Assembly (NCBI RefSeq): GCF_014268785.2
Contig: NZ_JABWRD020000001.1
Coordinates: 633,001-697,000 of the forward strand
Source: Pseudomonas shirazensis
GTDB lineage: Bacteria > Pseudomonadota > Gammaproteobacteria > Pseudomonadales > Pseudomonadaceae
Length of the DNA stretch: 64,000 bases
Reading direction: 5' to 3'
The first letter of the stretch is position 1. The number at the start of each line of letters is the position of its first letter. The notes below the pieces were generated by a model that was not told where the DNA came from, searched no databases, and saw only the letters and a list, made by a program, of their open reading frames with translations. Positions 7,120 to 15,022 of this stretch are shown here, in pieces. The position numbers were made by a program, and so were the translations under genes.

Positions 7120-8816
7120 GCATGCGACGTCTGGAATGCGACCTGCTGGTGATTGGTTCGGGAGCCTCCGGGCTGGCGGCGGCAGTCACTGCTGCGGCGC
7201 AGGGGCTGAAGGTCATTGTTGTGGAGAAACACTCATCCTTTGGCGGCGCTACGGCGTGGTCCGGTGGCTGGTTGTGGGTGCCGGGCAATCCGCTGGCTAA
7301 ACGCGCCGGTATCCATGAGGACCCGCAGCAACCACGCACTTACCTCAAGCACCAGCTCGGCGCCCGCTACAACGCCGAGCGGGTGGATGCGTTTTTCGAC
7401 AATGCGCCGAAGATGGTCGCGTTTTTTGAAGAGAACACTGCGCTGCAATGGGCCGATGGCAATGGCATCCCGGATATTCACGGGCACTTGCCGGGCGCGG
7501 CGACGCAGGGGCATCAGGTGATCGCCGCCCCGTATGACGCGCGCGCCATGGGCCCGCTGATCAAGCGCATGCGCAAGACCATGCGCGAGACCTCGTTCAT
7601 GGGCATGCCGATCATGGCCGGTGCTGACCTGTCGGCATTCCTCAGCATGACTCGCTCGTTCAAGTCACTGCTGCACGTCAGCAAGCGTATGCTCCGGCAC
7701 CTGCGCGACCTGGCCGTGCATGGCCGGGCCATGCACCTGGTCAATGGCGTGGCACTGGTGGGCCGGCTGGCCAAGTCAGCCGAAGACCTGGGCGTGACGC
7801 TGATCGAGTCGGCGCCGGCGCAGCGCTTGCTGCAGGAGCAGGGCAGAGTGATCGGCGCGCTGGTCGAGACGCCTGCTGGGCCCACCGAGATTCATGCGCG
7901 GTGCGGGGTGGTGCTGGCTGCCGGTGGCTTCCCCAACGACCTGCAGCGCCGGCAAGCGCTGTTCCCGCGCACCTCGGCCGCCGAAGACCACCTGGCCCTG
8001 CCGCCGGTTCAGTGCAGCGGCGATGGTATTTCGCTGGGCGAGGCGGTTGGCGGCGTGCTCGAACTCGACGTTGCTTCACCGGCAGCCTGGGCGCCGGTGT
8101 CGCTGGTGCGCCATGCGGACGGCAGCAGCGGCCACTTCCCGCATATCATCGACCGGGCCAAGCCGGGATTGATCGGCGTGCTGTCCAACGGCAAGCGCTT
8201 CGTCAACGAGGCTGACGGTTACTACGACTACACCGCAGCCATGGTGGCTGCCGCGCCAGCAGGCGAGGAGGTTGCGTCCTGGCTGATTTGCGATCATCGC
8301 TTCCAGCGCCGCTTCGGCCTTGGCCATTCGCGGCCGTTCCCACTGCCGGTTGGGCCGTCGGTGCGCAGCGGCTATCTGCAACGCTGCGCCTCCCTCGAGG
8401 GGCTGGCGAAAGCCTGCGGGATCGACCCGGCAGGCTTGCTCGAAACCGTGCGCAGCTTCAATGAACATGCCCGCAAGGGTGAGGACCCGGAGTTTGGCCG
8501 TGGGCTTAGTGCCTATAACCGCAAGCAGGGTGACCCGCTGGTGACCGAGGGCAACCCGTGCGTGGCACCGATCGAGCATGGCCCGTTCTATGCGGTCAAA
8601 GTCCGCCCTGGCAGCTTCGGCACCTTTGCCGGGTTGAAAACCAACGGCAACGCGCAGGTGCTGAACAGCGCAGGCGTGGCTATTGCAGGTTTGTATGCAG
8701 TGGGCAGCGATATGGCCAGCATCATGGGCGGCATGTATCCGTCAGGCGGAATCAACCTCGGGCCGGCCATGACCTTCGGTTACGTCGCAGGTCTGCATGC
8801 TGCGCAGAGCAGATGA
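7116..8816 (+). CDS. 3-ketosteroid-1-dehydrogenase-like FAD flavoprotein (paralogue 1)
   Basis: 566 residues of the fumarate reductase/KstD flavoprotein class. The FAD Rossmann motif is VIGSGASGLAAAV with the following acidic VVEK (about 10-38). A second signature, 'AWSGGWLWVPGNPLA', is shared almost exactly with paralogue 2 at 15023. Near the end, YPSGG keeps the Tyr (541) and the Gly four residues later (545) that in KstD hold and polarise the substrate ketone. The likely reaction is removal of hydrogens next to a ring ketone. A true steroid substrate is unlikely because no steroid genes are nearby. It is coupled by ATGA overlap to the IclR gene. Confidence 0.85.
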   Translation: MSMRRLECDLLVIGSGASGLAAAVTAAAQGLKVIVVEKHSSFGGATAWSGGWLWVPGNPLAKRAGIHEDPQQPRTYLKHQLGARYNAERVDAFFDNAPKMVAFFEENTALQWADGNGIPDIHGHLPGAATQGHQVIAAPYDARAMGPLIKRMRKTMRETSFMGMPIMAGADLSAFLSMTRSFKSLLHVSKRMLRHLRDLAVHGRAMHLVNGVALVGRLAKSAEDLGVTLIESAPAQRLLQEQGRVIGALVETPAGPTEIHARCGVVLAAGGFPNDLQRRQALFPRTSAAEDHLALPPVQCSGDGISLGEAVGGVLELDVASPAAWAPVSLVRHADGSSGHFPHIIDRAKPGLIGVLSNGKRFVNEADGYYDYTAAMVAAAPAGEEVASWLICDHRFQRRFGLGHSRPFPLPVGPSVRSGYLQRCASLEGLAKACGIDPAGLLETVRSFNEHARKGEDPEFGRGLSAYNRKQGDPLVTEGNPCVAPIEHGPFYAVKVRPGSFGTFAGLKTNGNAQVLNSAGVAIAGLYAVGSDMASIMGGMYPSGGINLGPAMTFGYVAGLHAAQSR

Positions 8817-8839
8817 TGGCGCTGAGTCAGACGAGCTGA

Positions 8840-9151
8840 ACCAAGGGAGGCAAATGGAATTTTCCTGGCGGCGCGATCGGGCAGGGCGAGCTGCCGGTTC
8901 AGGCGGCTGCAAGGGAGATGAGCGAGGAGACTGGGATCGACTGCGAAGCACTGCTGGAGTTATGCACCCTGGAAGAGGGCAGCGTGCTCCATCACATCTT
9001 CACCACGCAATTGTTCGAAGGTGCCAAACCCGCACCCGGCAACGAGATTGTCGCCTGCAAATGGGTCAAGCACGTTGCGCTTAAAAAGACTCAACTCAAC
9101 CCCAGCGCTTCAGCCTTGATGGCCCGTGCGCTGCCTGCCCTGATGGCCTGA
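8840..9151 (+). pseudogene. 5'-truncated NUDIX hydrolase
   Basis: An open frame of 103 codons starts right after an in-frame TGA (8837) and has no start codon before the catalytic region. It reads GGKWNFPGGAIGQGE and then 'AAAREMSEETGI', a complete NUDIX box (G-x5-E-x7-REUxEExGU), followed by a normal C-terminal half. The first beta strands are missing, and the upstream DNA is instead the end of the flavoprotein gene. A good ribosome site with ATG at 8854 exists but is in the wrong frame. An ATG at 8918 would start inside the NUDIX box and lose its first Glu. Probably non-functional. Confidence 0.75.
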
Positions 9152-9156
9152 ATGGC

Positions 9157-9360
9157 TCAAGCGCAGGCGGTTTCGTTGCGCCTGACGCATTCCGCCTGGG
9201 CATCTGCGCGCTTGGCGTAGGTGGGGCTCAAACGCAACTTGGCGACATTGTCATACAAGTCAAAGCCGTTGCACGACGGCGCGGTACAAAATCCTACCGC
9301 TCTGCGGTAGTGATATTCCTTGATCGGTAAAGCCGAAACCACGACGAAACGTGCGCGCAT
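9157..9360 (-). CDS. Small conserved Cys-containing protein (copy A)
   Basis: 67 residues, no recognised domain, no signal peptide or membrane segment. The core 'CNGFDLYDNVAKLRL' with an upstream Cys (FCTAPSC) and a late Cys (AECVRR) is shared with a second gene at 37580-37783, so this is a two-member family. Starts with MRARFVVV after a strong 'ggaggcac' ribosome site. A shared AACTATTAGTC element lies 26-36 bases upstream in both copies. Function unknown; the paired cysteines suggest a redox-sensitive or metal-binding small protein, which is only a guess. Confidence 0.75.
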   Translation of the reverse strand: MRARFVVVSALPIKEYHYRRAVGFCTAPSCNGFDLYDNVAKLRLSPTYAKRADAQAECVRRNETACA

Positions 9361-9384
9361 GCTGGTGCCTCCGATGGCAATGCC

Positions 9385-9396
9385 AAACTATTAGTC
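9385..9396 (-). promoter_or_regulatory. Conserved upstream element of the small Cys protein gene (copy A)
   Basis: Plus-strand AAACTATTAGTC lies 25-36 bases before the start codon and recurs at the same distance before the paralogue (37811-37821). In the minus-strand direction it reads GACTAATAGTT, whose TAATAG could be a -10. A further GACTAATACTA lies nearby at about 9420-9430. The remaining 190 bases up to the kinase gene show no gene. Confidence 0.5.
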
Positions 9397-9590
9397 ATGT
9401 TGGGGGTACTAAGCAAGCAGACTAATACTAGGCCGACCGGTGGCAGCCGCGCTGACGCGCACTGGCAAGGCCGCTCTACGGGGACCGCGGTGCTTCAAGG
9501 CAGGCGCCGCGGGTATGGTCTATTGTGATGCGATGCATCGCGCGGGGCGTCGGTTCATCACCCTAGAGTTTTTGAAAAGAGGATCACGGC

Positions 9591-10352
9591 ATGCGTTTGG
9601 CTGAATTCATCCTCGACAACATCGAACCCATCCTCAAACAGTGGGAAACCTTCGCCCGGACCCTGACGCCGGCCGCCGATGGCCTGGACTCAGTCGGCCT
9701 GCGCGACCATGCAGAGCAGATGCTGCGCACCATTGCAGCCGATTTGCAGACGCCGCAGAGCCATGCCGAGAGGATTCTCAAGTCGCACGGTGAAGGCCCG
9801 GAACTGGGCGAGACCACCGCCGCGCAAACCCACGCCGACATCCGCCAGGCCACCGGTTTCACCATTTCATTGAGCACTGGCGATTTTGCCCACGCCTGTC
9901 GGAGCATGGTCGAGGAAGCCCGCGCCTGTCATCCTGATCGGGAGATCATCTTGCAGGCCGCGCCCAGCCTGGCTGGCAGCTTTGACCGCGCCCGCCTGGA
10001 GCAGGTGATCACCAATCTGATCGGCAATGCCATCGAGCATGGCGAAGCAGGCACGGCGGTCACCGTGACGCTCAAAGCTGCAGGCGATGATGCGCTGTTG
10101 TCGGTGCATAACCGGGGCCCGGTGATTGACGCTGCCGCCAAGGCCACCCTGTTCAGCCCGATGGTTCGCCATATCCACGACGAAGCGGGCAAATATGGTG
10201 CTGGCGCGGGCCTTGGGCTTGGGCTGTATATTGCTTCGGCCATCGTCAGCGCTCATCAGGGCAGCATCGAGGTCGAGTCGACTGCGGGCAAAGGCACCAC
10301 CTTCAACGTGCGTATCCCGCTGCAGGTGGCGGCGGTTGCTCAGAAGTCGTAG
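9591..10352 (+). CDS. Histidine-kinase-like protein with RsbRD-type N-terminus, lacking the H-box
   Basis: 253 residues. The N-terminus (about 1-90) is the RsbRD-like sensor segment of a pseudomonad histidine kinase. The C-terminal half is an HATPase domain with N-box NLIGNAIEHG (Asn142, Asn146), G1 HNRGP (about 173-177) and G2 'GAGAGLGLGLYIAS' (about 203-216). Between them the dimerisation/phosphoacceptor helix with its His is absent: the sensor segment (RQATGF, to residue 90) joins directly to the segment just before the ATPase (TGDFAHACRSMVEE). Related kinases, as I recall them, are over 100 residues longer. It looks like an in-frame internal deletion. The remaining protein could bind ATP but not autophosphorylate normally. 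Start has a good 'agaggatcacggc' site. Confidence 0.75.
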   Translation: MRLAEFILDNIEPILKQWETFARTLTPAADGLDSVGLRDHAEQMLRTIAADLQTPQSHAERILKSHGEGPELGETTAAQTHADIRQATGFTISLSTGDFAHACRSMVEEARACHPDREIILQAAPSLAGSFDRARLEQVITNLIGNAIEHGEAGTAVTVTLKAAGDDALLSVHNRGPVIDAAAKATLFSPMVRHIHDEAGKYGAGAGLGLGLYIASAIVSAHQGSIEVESTAGKGTTFNVRIPLQVAAVAQKS

Positions 10353-10497
10353 CGGCCAGTGACGCCAAGTGTGCGGGGTGTTCCCAACACCCCGGTGTAG
10401 GCGCCGTTCGGTGAGTTCCACACGCCAGCGCGAACAGGCCGGGGTTAACGCGGGGCCAGAGGCACGCGCGGCGCTGATGAGAAAAACGCAGGTTCAT
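10340..10497 (-). pseudogene. Collapsed TonB-dependent receptor gene (start and end only)
   Basis: Minus-strand codons from about 10444 to 10340 read V-W-N-S-P-N-G-A-Y-T-G-V-L-G, then TPRTLGVTGRYDF and stop, the typical last beta strand of a TonB-dependent receptor with terminal Phe. Just upstream, in another frame, an ATG at 10497 begins MNLRFSHQRRACLW, then PGLFALAC, which resembles the receptor's signal peptide. So the gene seems reduced to its two ends by a large deletion. The tail overlaps the kinase gene by 13 bases, convergent. An 8-base inverted repeat (GGGGTGTT/AACACCCC) in the tail may act as a weak hairpin. Confidence 0.5.
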
Positions 10498-10575
10498 CGG
10501 TAAGTCCAGTGATGAGGCACCTCTCGCTGCGCGTGGTTTGCGTAAGCGTGATCGCAAGGGTTGGGGGGTATTAGC

Positions 10576-11694
10576 TTAGTCGCGCAGCCAGGGGATGTCG
10601 GCGGCCTGATAGCGATGGGCGCGGAAGATCGCGTTGTTTTCACCGGGCAGGTATGCACGCGAGGCGGCGTCCGGGTACGCGGCAAAGTGCGGATTGATGT
10701 ATTCCCACACCACTTCGCCGGCGCGGGTTACCTCGAACAGCCGGCCGAAGTTGGCTTCGGTGATCAAGGTATTACCGTTATGCAGGCGTTGGGCGCCGCC
10801 CATGAATGGGGTGAAGAAGGCATAGCCTGGGCTGTCGGCGTATTGCCATTCAATGCGCTGGGTATGCGGGTCGACTTCGATGACCCGCGAATGCGGCATC
10901 GACACATGTGGCCGCGAGATGCCGTTGTCGAAGATCAGGATGCGCCCGTCCTCAAGTTCACTTGGGCAGTGCTGCTGGGCTACCACATCGTGACCCAGGC
11001 GCCAGAGCACGCGGTCGCTGGCCTTGTCCACGGCAATCACCGCCGACACGCTGCGCAGGCTGAGAATGACCTTGCCGTCGCGGCCCGGAGTAACTGCGTT
11101 GGTCATCGGCCAGTGATAGCGCTCGAAGCAGGCGTGCAGCGGGTAGTCTTCCGGCGCCAGGTGCTCCCAGCTGCGCCATTGCCAGACCAGCGTGCCGCTG
11201 CGGTCGACCTCCTTGACCACATCGCCGTAGATCACCCCGCCTGCGGCCTCGCTGCCGGGGATACCGCCCTGGATGCGCTGCGCAAACGCTGCCGGCAGTG
11301 GCTCGACGGTGGTGTAGAGCAGGTTGCCGTTGGCCAGCCATTGGGCATCGTGGTGGTGCGCCAGGTCGGTGTACTCCCAGACCACCTCGCCGTCCGGCGT
11401 AACCTCGCTGAAGGCACCGCCATGCCAGACCGACCAGCCGCCGAACAGCTCTGCCGAGTCTGGATGGTTGCCGTTGTAGCCCAGGTTGCCATTGGCCAGG
11501 ATCACCGCATCGCGGCCGGGCCGCAGCGGCAGTTTCCAGTGGTGTACCTGCTCACCGCGCAGGTTGATCAGGTACACGTTGCCGTCGGCGGTCTGCGGCG
11601 CAAACAGGGTGTAGCCGCCAGCCGAACGTTCGGCGTCGGCGGCGATCAGGCCGGTGGCATGGCGACGCAAGGTAGTGCGGTCGAGTGCGGGCAT
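10576..11694 (-). CDS. Arylsulfotransferase (ASST)-like protein
   Basis: 372 residues made of repeated beta-propeller blades of the arylsulfotransferase family: GGYTLFAP, NVYLINLRGEQVHHW, GEVVWEYTDLAHHHDAQWL, RSGTLVWQWRSWEHL and NGNTLITEANFGRLFEV. Bacterial ASST moves sulfate between phenolic esters with a catalytic His; several candidate His are visible (HHHD, RYHWPMTN) but I cannot pick one. No signal peptide is seen, so it is probably cytoplasmic, unlike E. coli ASST. It is followed 61 bases away (in coding order upstream) by a sulfonate-type binding protein. A part in scavenging organic sulfur is likely. Confidence 0.78.
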   Translation of the reverse strand: MPALDRTTLRRHATGLIAADAERSAGGYTLFAPQTADGNVYLINLRGEQVHHWKLPLRPGRDAVILANGNLGYNGNHPDSAELFGGWSVWHGGAFSEVTPDGEVVWEYTDLAHHHDAQWLANGNLLYTTVEPLPAAFAQRIQGGIPGSEAAGGVIYGDVVKEVDRSGTLVWQWRSWEHLAPEDYPLHACFERYHWPMTNAVTPGRDGKVILSLRSVSAVIAVDKASDRVLWRLGHDVVAQQHCPSELEDGRILIFDNGISRPHVSMPHSRVIEVDPHTQRIEWQYADSPGYAFFTPFMGGAQRLHNGNTLITEANFGRLFEVTRAGEVVWEYINPHFAAYPDAASRAYLPGENNAIFRAHRYQAADIPWLRD

Positions 11695-11755
11695 GGCTTT
11701 TCTCCAGATGAGCGCAGCCCTGCCGACGAGTGCGGCATGCTGCGCGGGGTTCAGG

Positions 11756-12739
11756 TCAGGGGCGGTGGGGCAAAAGTGGGTTGTAGCGGTCGTCGAAGGC
11801 CTCGGCGACCTTGATCGGGCGGGGCAGCAAGCGCGCCTCGGTGAAGCGGTCAGCCAGACGTTGCTGCAGGTCGATCACCCGCGGGTCCAGCGCCACGTAG
11901 TGCAGCTGCTGGCTGGCGAGCATCTCCTGCAGCAAAGGCAACGGCAGGCGAGTGACTGTGGCCAGTTGTGCCGCCCAGGCGTCGGGATGCGCGGTGGCCC
12001 AGTCCTGCGCGCGCGCCAGGCGCCGGATGAAGTCGCCAAGCAGCTCGGCCTTGACCGGGTCTTGCAGCGCCGCGAGGCTGGCGACGGTGAAGTTGAGGCC
12101 GGTTTCTGGCCATTGGCTGCCGTCGAGCAGCTTGCGCGCACCGCGCGAGGTGGCCTGGCCGACAAATGGATACCACACCGCCCAGGCATCCAGCTTGCCG
12201 CTGGCGAAGGCGTTTTGCGCATCGACCGGGCTGGCGTAGATCAGCTCGACGTCGCTGCTGCGCAACCCGGCCTGGGCAAGCGCTGCCAGCAGCAGATAGT
12301 GACCGCTGGTGCCCTTGGCCACGGCAATCCGTTTGCCCTTGAGCTCGGCTACCTGGCTAATCGACGAGTTGCTCTGAACCAGCAGGGCGTTATTGTTCTG
12401 CGCGCCTTCGGCAGCGGCTACCACCCGCACATCGAAGCCGCCGGCCTGGGCGAAGACGGGCGGAGCATTGCCGACTACGCCGACATCGATTGCCGCAGCG
12501 TTCAGGGCTTCCAGCAATGCAGTGCCGGCCGCAAAAGGATGCCAGTCGAGGCGATAAGGCAGCCCTTGATCCTCACTCGCTGCCGCCAGCAGGGCCTGGG
12601 TCAAGCCGCTCTGGTCACCCACCTCCAGTTCGGCCACCGACTCTGCCTGAGCGGGCAGGGCGGCGAACAGCAGGCTGGTCAACAACAGCTGTGCCAAGGG
12701 GCGCGCAAGGTACTTGGCAGGCAACGATTTTGTCGGCAT
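11756..12739 (-). CDS. Aliphatic sulfonate/taurine-type ABC transporter substrate-binding protein (SsuA/TauA family)
   Basis: 327 residues with a clear signal peptide (MPTKSLPAKYLARPLAQLLL, cleavage near LPAQA-ES). The body has the NMT1/SsuA pattern: 'ALNAAAIDVGVVGNAPPVFA', 'LKGKRIAVAKGTSGHYLLL' and 'FASGKLDAWAVWYPFVGQA'. It captures a small sulfonate or related ligand in the periplasm. No permease or ATPase gene follows, so it is an orphan receptor that must borrow a transporter. I chose the ATG at 12739; the upstream in-frame extension is antisense to the regulator gene. Co-transcription with the ASST-like gene downstream is likely. Confidence 0.85.
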   Translation of the reverse strand: MPTKSLPAKYLARPLAQLLLTSLLFAALPAQAESVAELEVGDQSGLTQALLAAASEDQGLPYRLDWHPFAAGTALLEALNAAAIDVGVVGNAPPVFAQAGGFDVRVVAAAEGAQNNNALLVQSNSSISQVAELKGKRIAVAKGTSGHYLLLAALAQAGLRSSDVELIYASPVDAQNAFASGKLDAWAVWYPFVGQATSRGARKLLDGSQWPETGLNFTVASLAALQDPVKAELLGDFIRRLARAQDWATAHPDAWAAQLATVTRLPLPLLQEMLASQQLHYVALDPRVIDLQQRLADRFTEARLLPRPIKVAEAFDDRYNPLLPHRP

Positions 12740-12773
12740 CGTCTTGGCTCTTGAATTGGAAAGTGCACTCAGT

Positions 12774-13910
12774 ATGTCCACGCGGCCTCGTCCCCACCAT
12801 GTCAAACACCCCTCGTTTTCTGCCATGACGGCGCCGCGAACGGTACTGGTGCTGGCCTTCCCCGGCGCACTGCTGCTCAACGCCGCCGGGCCGTTGGAGG
12901 TGTTCGCCGCCGCGCCACGGGTACTTGCTGGCGAGTTGGCAAGTAACCCGCCGTATCGGGTGGTGTTGGCCTCGCCCGCAGGGGGCGAGGTCGAGACGAT
13001 CTCCGGTATTGGGGTCATGACCCGCTCGTTGCAGGAGGTCGAGGGCGAGGCAGTGCTGGACACGCTGATCGTGATTGGCGGGCCGGGGGTGGCCGCGCTG
13101 GAGCGTGACGCCGAGGTGATTGCGTGGTTGCAACGGCGTGCGCCGAGTGCGCGGCGCGTCTGCTCGATTGGCAGCGGCGCGTTTGCCTTGGCCGCTGCCG
13201 GCCTGCTCGACGGGCGGCGGGTGGTCACCCACTGGCAGTTTGCCGAGAGCCTGCAGCGCAGTTACCCGGCATTGACCGTCGAGCACGACGGGCTTTATCT
13301 GCACGACGGCGCGCTGTGGACCTGTGGTGGCGCCAGTGCCGGGATCGATCTAGGGCTGGCGTTGGTCGAGGAGGACCTCGGTCCCCATGCTGCGCTGGCC
13401 CTGGCCCGCTACTTCACGCTGTTTCTGCGCCGCTCGGCCGAGCAGGCCCAGCTCAGCGCACCGCTCAAGGCGCAGAGCGATGCCCTGCGCAGCGACCGTG
13501 ATCAGCGCCTGGTGCGCCTGCATGGCTGGATTGCCGAGAACCTCGACAGTGATCTGCGCGTCGAGCGCCTGGCCGAGAAGTTCGGTATGAGCCCGCGCCA
13601 TTTTGCCCGCGCCTACACCGCCGCCACAGGCGGCACCCCGGCACAGACGGTCGAGACCTTGCGCCTCGAGGCTGCCTGCCGCTTGCTCGAGACCAGCCAG
13701 GAGCCGATCAAGCGGATTGCCGAAACCAGCGGCTTCGGCAATGAAGAGCGCATGCGCCGTAGCTTCCAGCGCCAGCTCGGCGTGAGCCCGTTGGCCTATC
13801 GCTCACACTCGCGGCTCACCGCAGCGACGCAGGACGCGCCAGCGGCAGGGCAGACCGGGTATCGCCATGACCCCCGGCTGGAGATTGCCATGGACCACCT
13901 GGCGCAGTAG
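12774..13910 (+). CDS. GlxA-family regulator (DJ-1/PfpI domain plus AraC DNA-binding domain)
   Basis: 378 residues from the ATG at 12774. An N-terminal DJ-1/PfpI-like amidotransferase domain ('LVLAFPGALLLNAAGPLEVF', 'IGGPG', 'SIGSGAFALAAAGLL' where the nucleophile Cys of enzymes is replaced by Gly/Ala) is followed by a C-terminal AraC domain with two helix-turn-helix units ('ERLAEKFGMSPRHFARAY' and 'IKRIAETSGFGNEERMRRSF'). The family regulates use of amines, betaines and similar compounds. It is divergent from the sulfonate-binding protein gene, with the start regions close together, so it is the likely regulator of that gene pair. A later ATG at 12825 is possible. Confidence 0.88.
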   Translation: MSTRPRPHHVKHPSFSAMTAPRTVLVLAFPGALLLNAAGPLEVFAAAPRVLAGELASNPPYRVVLASPAGGEVETISGIGVMTRSLQEVEGEAVLDTLIVIGGPGVAALERDAEVIAWLQRRAPSARRVCSIGSGAFALAAAGLLDGRRVVTHWQFAESLQRSYPALTVEHDGLYLHDGALWTCGGASAGIDLGLALVEEDLGPHAALALARYFTLFLRRSAEQAQLSAPLKAQSDALRSDRDQRLVRLHGWIAENLDSDLRVERLAEKFGMSPRHFARAYTAATGGTPAQTVETLRLEAACRLLETSQEPIKRIAETSGFGNEERMRRSFQRQLGVSPLAYRSHSRLTAATQDAPAAGQTGYRHDPRLEIAMDHLAQ

Positions 13911-13917
13911 CCAGCGG

Positions 13918-14880
13918 CTATTTGCAGTTGCCTGCCTTGCGGTACCCGGCAGCCTGCGCCTGGGCTTCGGAGTCGAACGTCACCTGGTTCTTGCTGGCGA
14001 CCTGGCTGTAGCTCGGGCAGCCGCTGGGCAGGTGATAGACGTGGCTGTTGCGGTTACCGATGATCGTGCCGGTGTTGGCACTGGCGAGTGAAGGTTGTGG
14101 CGCAGGGCGCGCGGCTTTGGTCGGAACACTGCTGACCACGCCATCGGCCACCGGTTTGTAGCCCGGCGTCCAGCTGCGGGCGCCGGTCACGAACGGGTTG
14201 GAATGGCCCATGACGGCGCTGATACGCCGGTCGCGTTCCTTCTCCCAGGCTGTCACCGGGTGCTGTTTGTCCCAGGCCATCAGCAACTGTTGCTGTTGCC
14301 GCGACATGTTCAGGTTGTAGCGATCGAACATGTAGAAGGTGGTGCGTGCCACCAGGCCTTTGACCTCGTCACGCGGCTCGGCGGCGCGCTGGTTGAAGTC
14401 GACGCGGGTCTGGCACTGGCCATATTGCGGGCCGACGCTTGCGGCCATGCCGTAATTGAAGTTGCTGCGGTCGCCATTCACTTCACCCACGGCCGGGTAG
14501 AGGTTGAACAGGTCGGCTTCCATCGCCTTGAACACCGGATCGTCGTTGGCGCAGTTTTCGCGGCCGCCGTTCTTCCAGCATTGGCGCTGGTGGCCGAAGG
14601 TCCAGGCCGGGACGATGTGCTCCCATTCGGTACGCTCGGCGCGGCTTTGCTGCTTGCGGGTCTGGTAGCCGCACGACGCCGGGTCGATGCGGCCGCCGGA
14701 CTTGCCGACCCAGGTCCATTTGCAGCCACAGTAGAGCTCGCCCATGGCGCTGCTGGCCTGGTCCAGATAGATCTTCTGTTTGGCGACGACTTTGGCTTCG
14801 GTGAAGGTGGCAGGTGGTGTGGCGAAGGCGGGGTAAATGACCGCGAGGCTCAGCCCGAGGACATACAGCAGTTTTTTCAT
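13918..14880 (-). CDS. Secreted endonuclease I (EndA/NucM family) with C-terminal Ada-like metal-binding domain
   Basis: 320 residues. Signal peptide (about 1-20), then the endonuclease I fold with the HNH-like motif TEWEHIVPAW (His88 region), 'LFNLYPAVGEVNGDRSN' and 'AARTTFYMFDRYNLNM'-type tail with VARTTFYMF. This non-specific nuclease acts in the periplasm or outside. After a Pro/Ala linker (about 250-270) a small domain 'GNRNSHVYHLPSGCPSY...' to the terminal GNCK resembles the Cys-rich metal domain of Ada. That extension occurs in some secreted nucleases. Convergent with the GlxA gene (7-base gap). Likely role: DNA degradation for nutrients. Confidence 0.88.
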   Translation of the reverse strand: MKKLLYVLGLSLAVIYPAFATPPATFTEAKVVAKQKIYLDQASSAMGELYCGCKWTWVGKSGGRIDPASCGYQTRKQQSRAERTEWEHIVPAWTFGHQRQCWKNGGRENCANDDPVFKAMEADLFNLYPAVGEVNGDRSNFNYGMAASVGPQYGQCQTRVDFNQRAAEPRDEVKGLVARTTFYMFDRYNLNMSRQQQQLLMAWDKQHPVTAWEKERDRRISAVMGHSNPFVTGARSWTPGYKPVADGVVSSVPTKAARPAPQPSLASANTGTIIGNRNSHVYHLPSGCPSYSQVASKNQVTFDSEAQAQAAGYRKAGNCK

Positions 14881-15022
14881 GGTCAGGCTTATCAGTCAGG
14901 CTTATCAGGTTGGGGCACGCATTATACGCACGAAACCTGTCTATCTTGCCTACATCAGGGCAGGCTTATGCCTACAGCCAAACAGCCTTTGGCCATGCAT
15001 GGGTGCTGGCTTGCAGCCATGT

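Noticed and set aside
7116..8816. Steroid degradation as the function of the KstD-like genes
   Set aside because: No steroid-ring cleavage, side-chain or KstR-like genes are present in the window; IclR control and AroE-like partner point to smaller ring acids.
10561..11814. A 417-codon plus-strand open frame opposite the arylsulfotransferase-like gene
   Set aside because: No domain or ribosome site; the minus-strand frame has clear repeated blades and a proper start.
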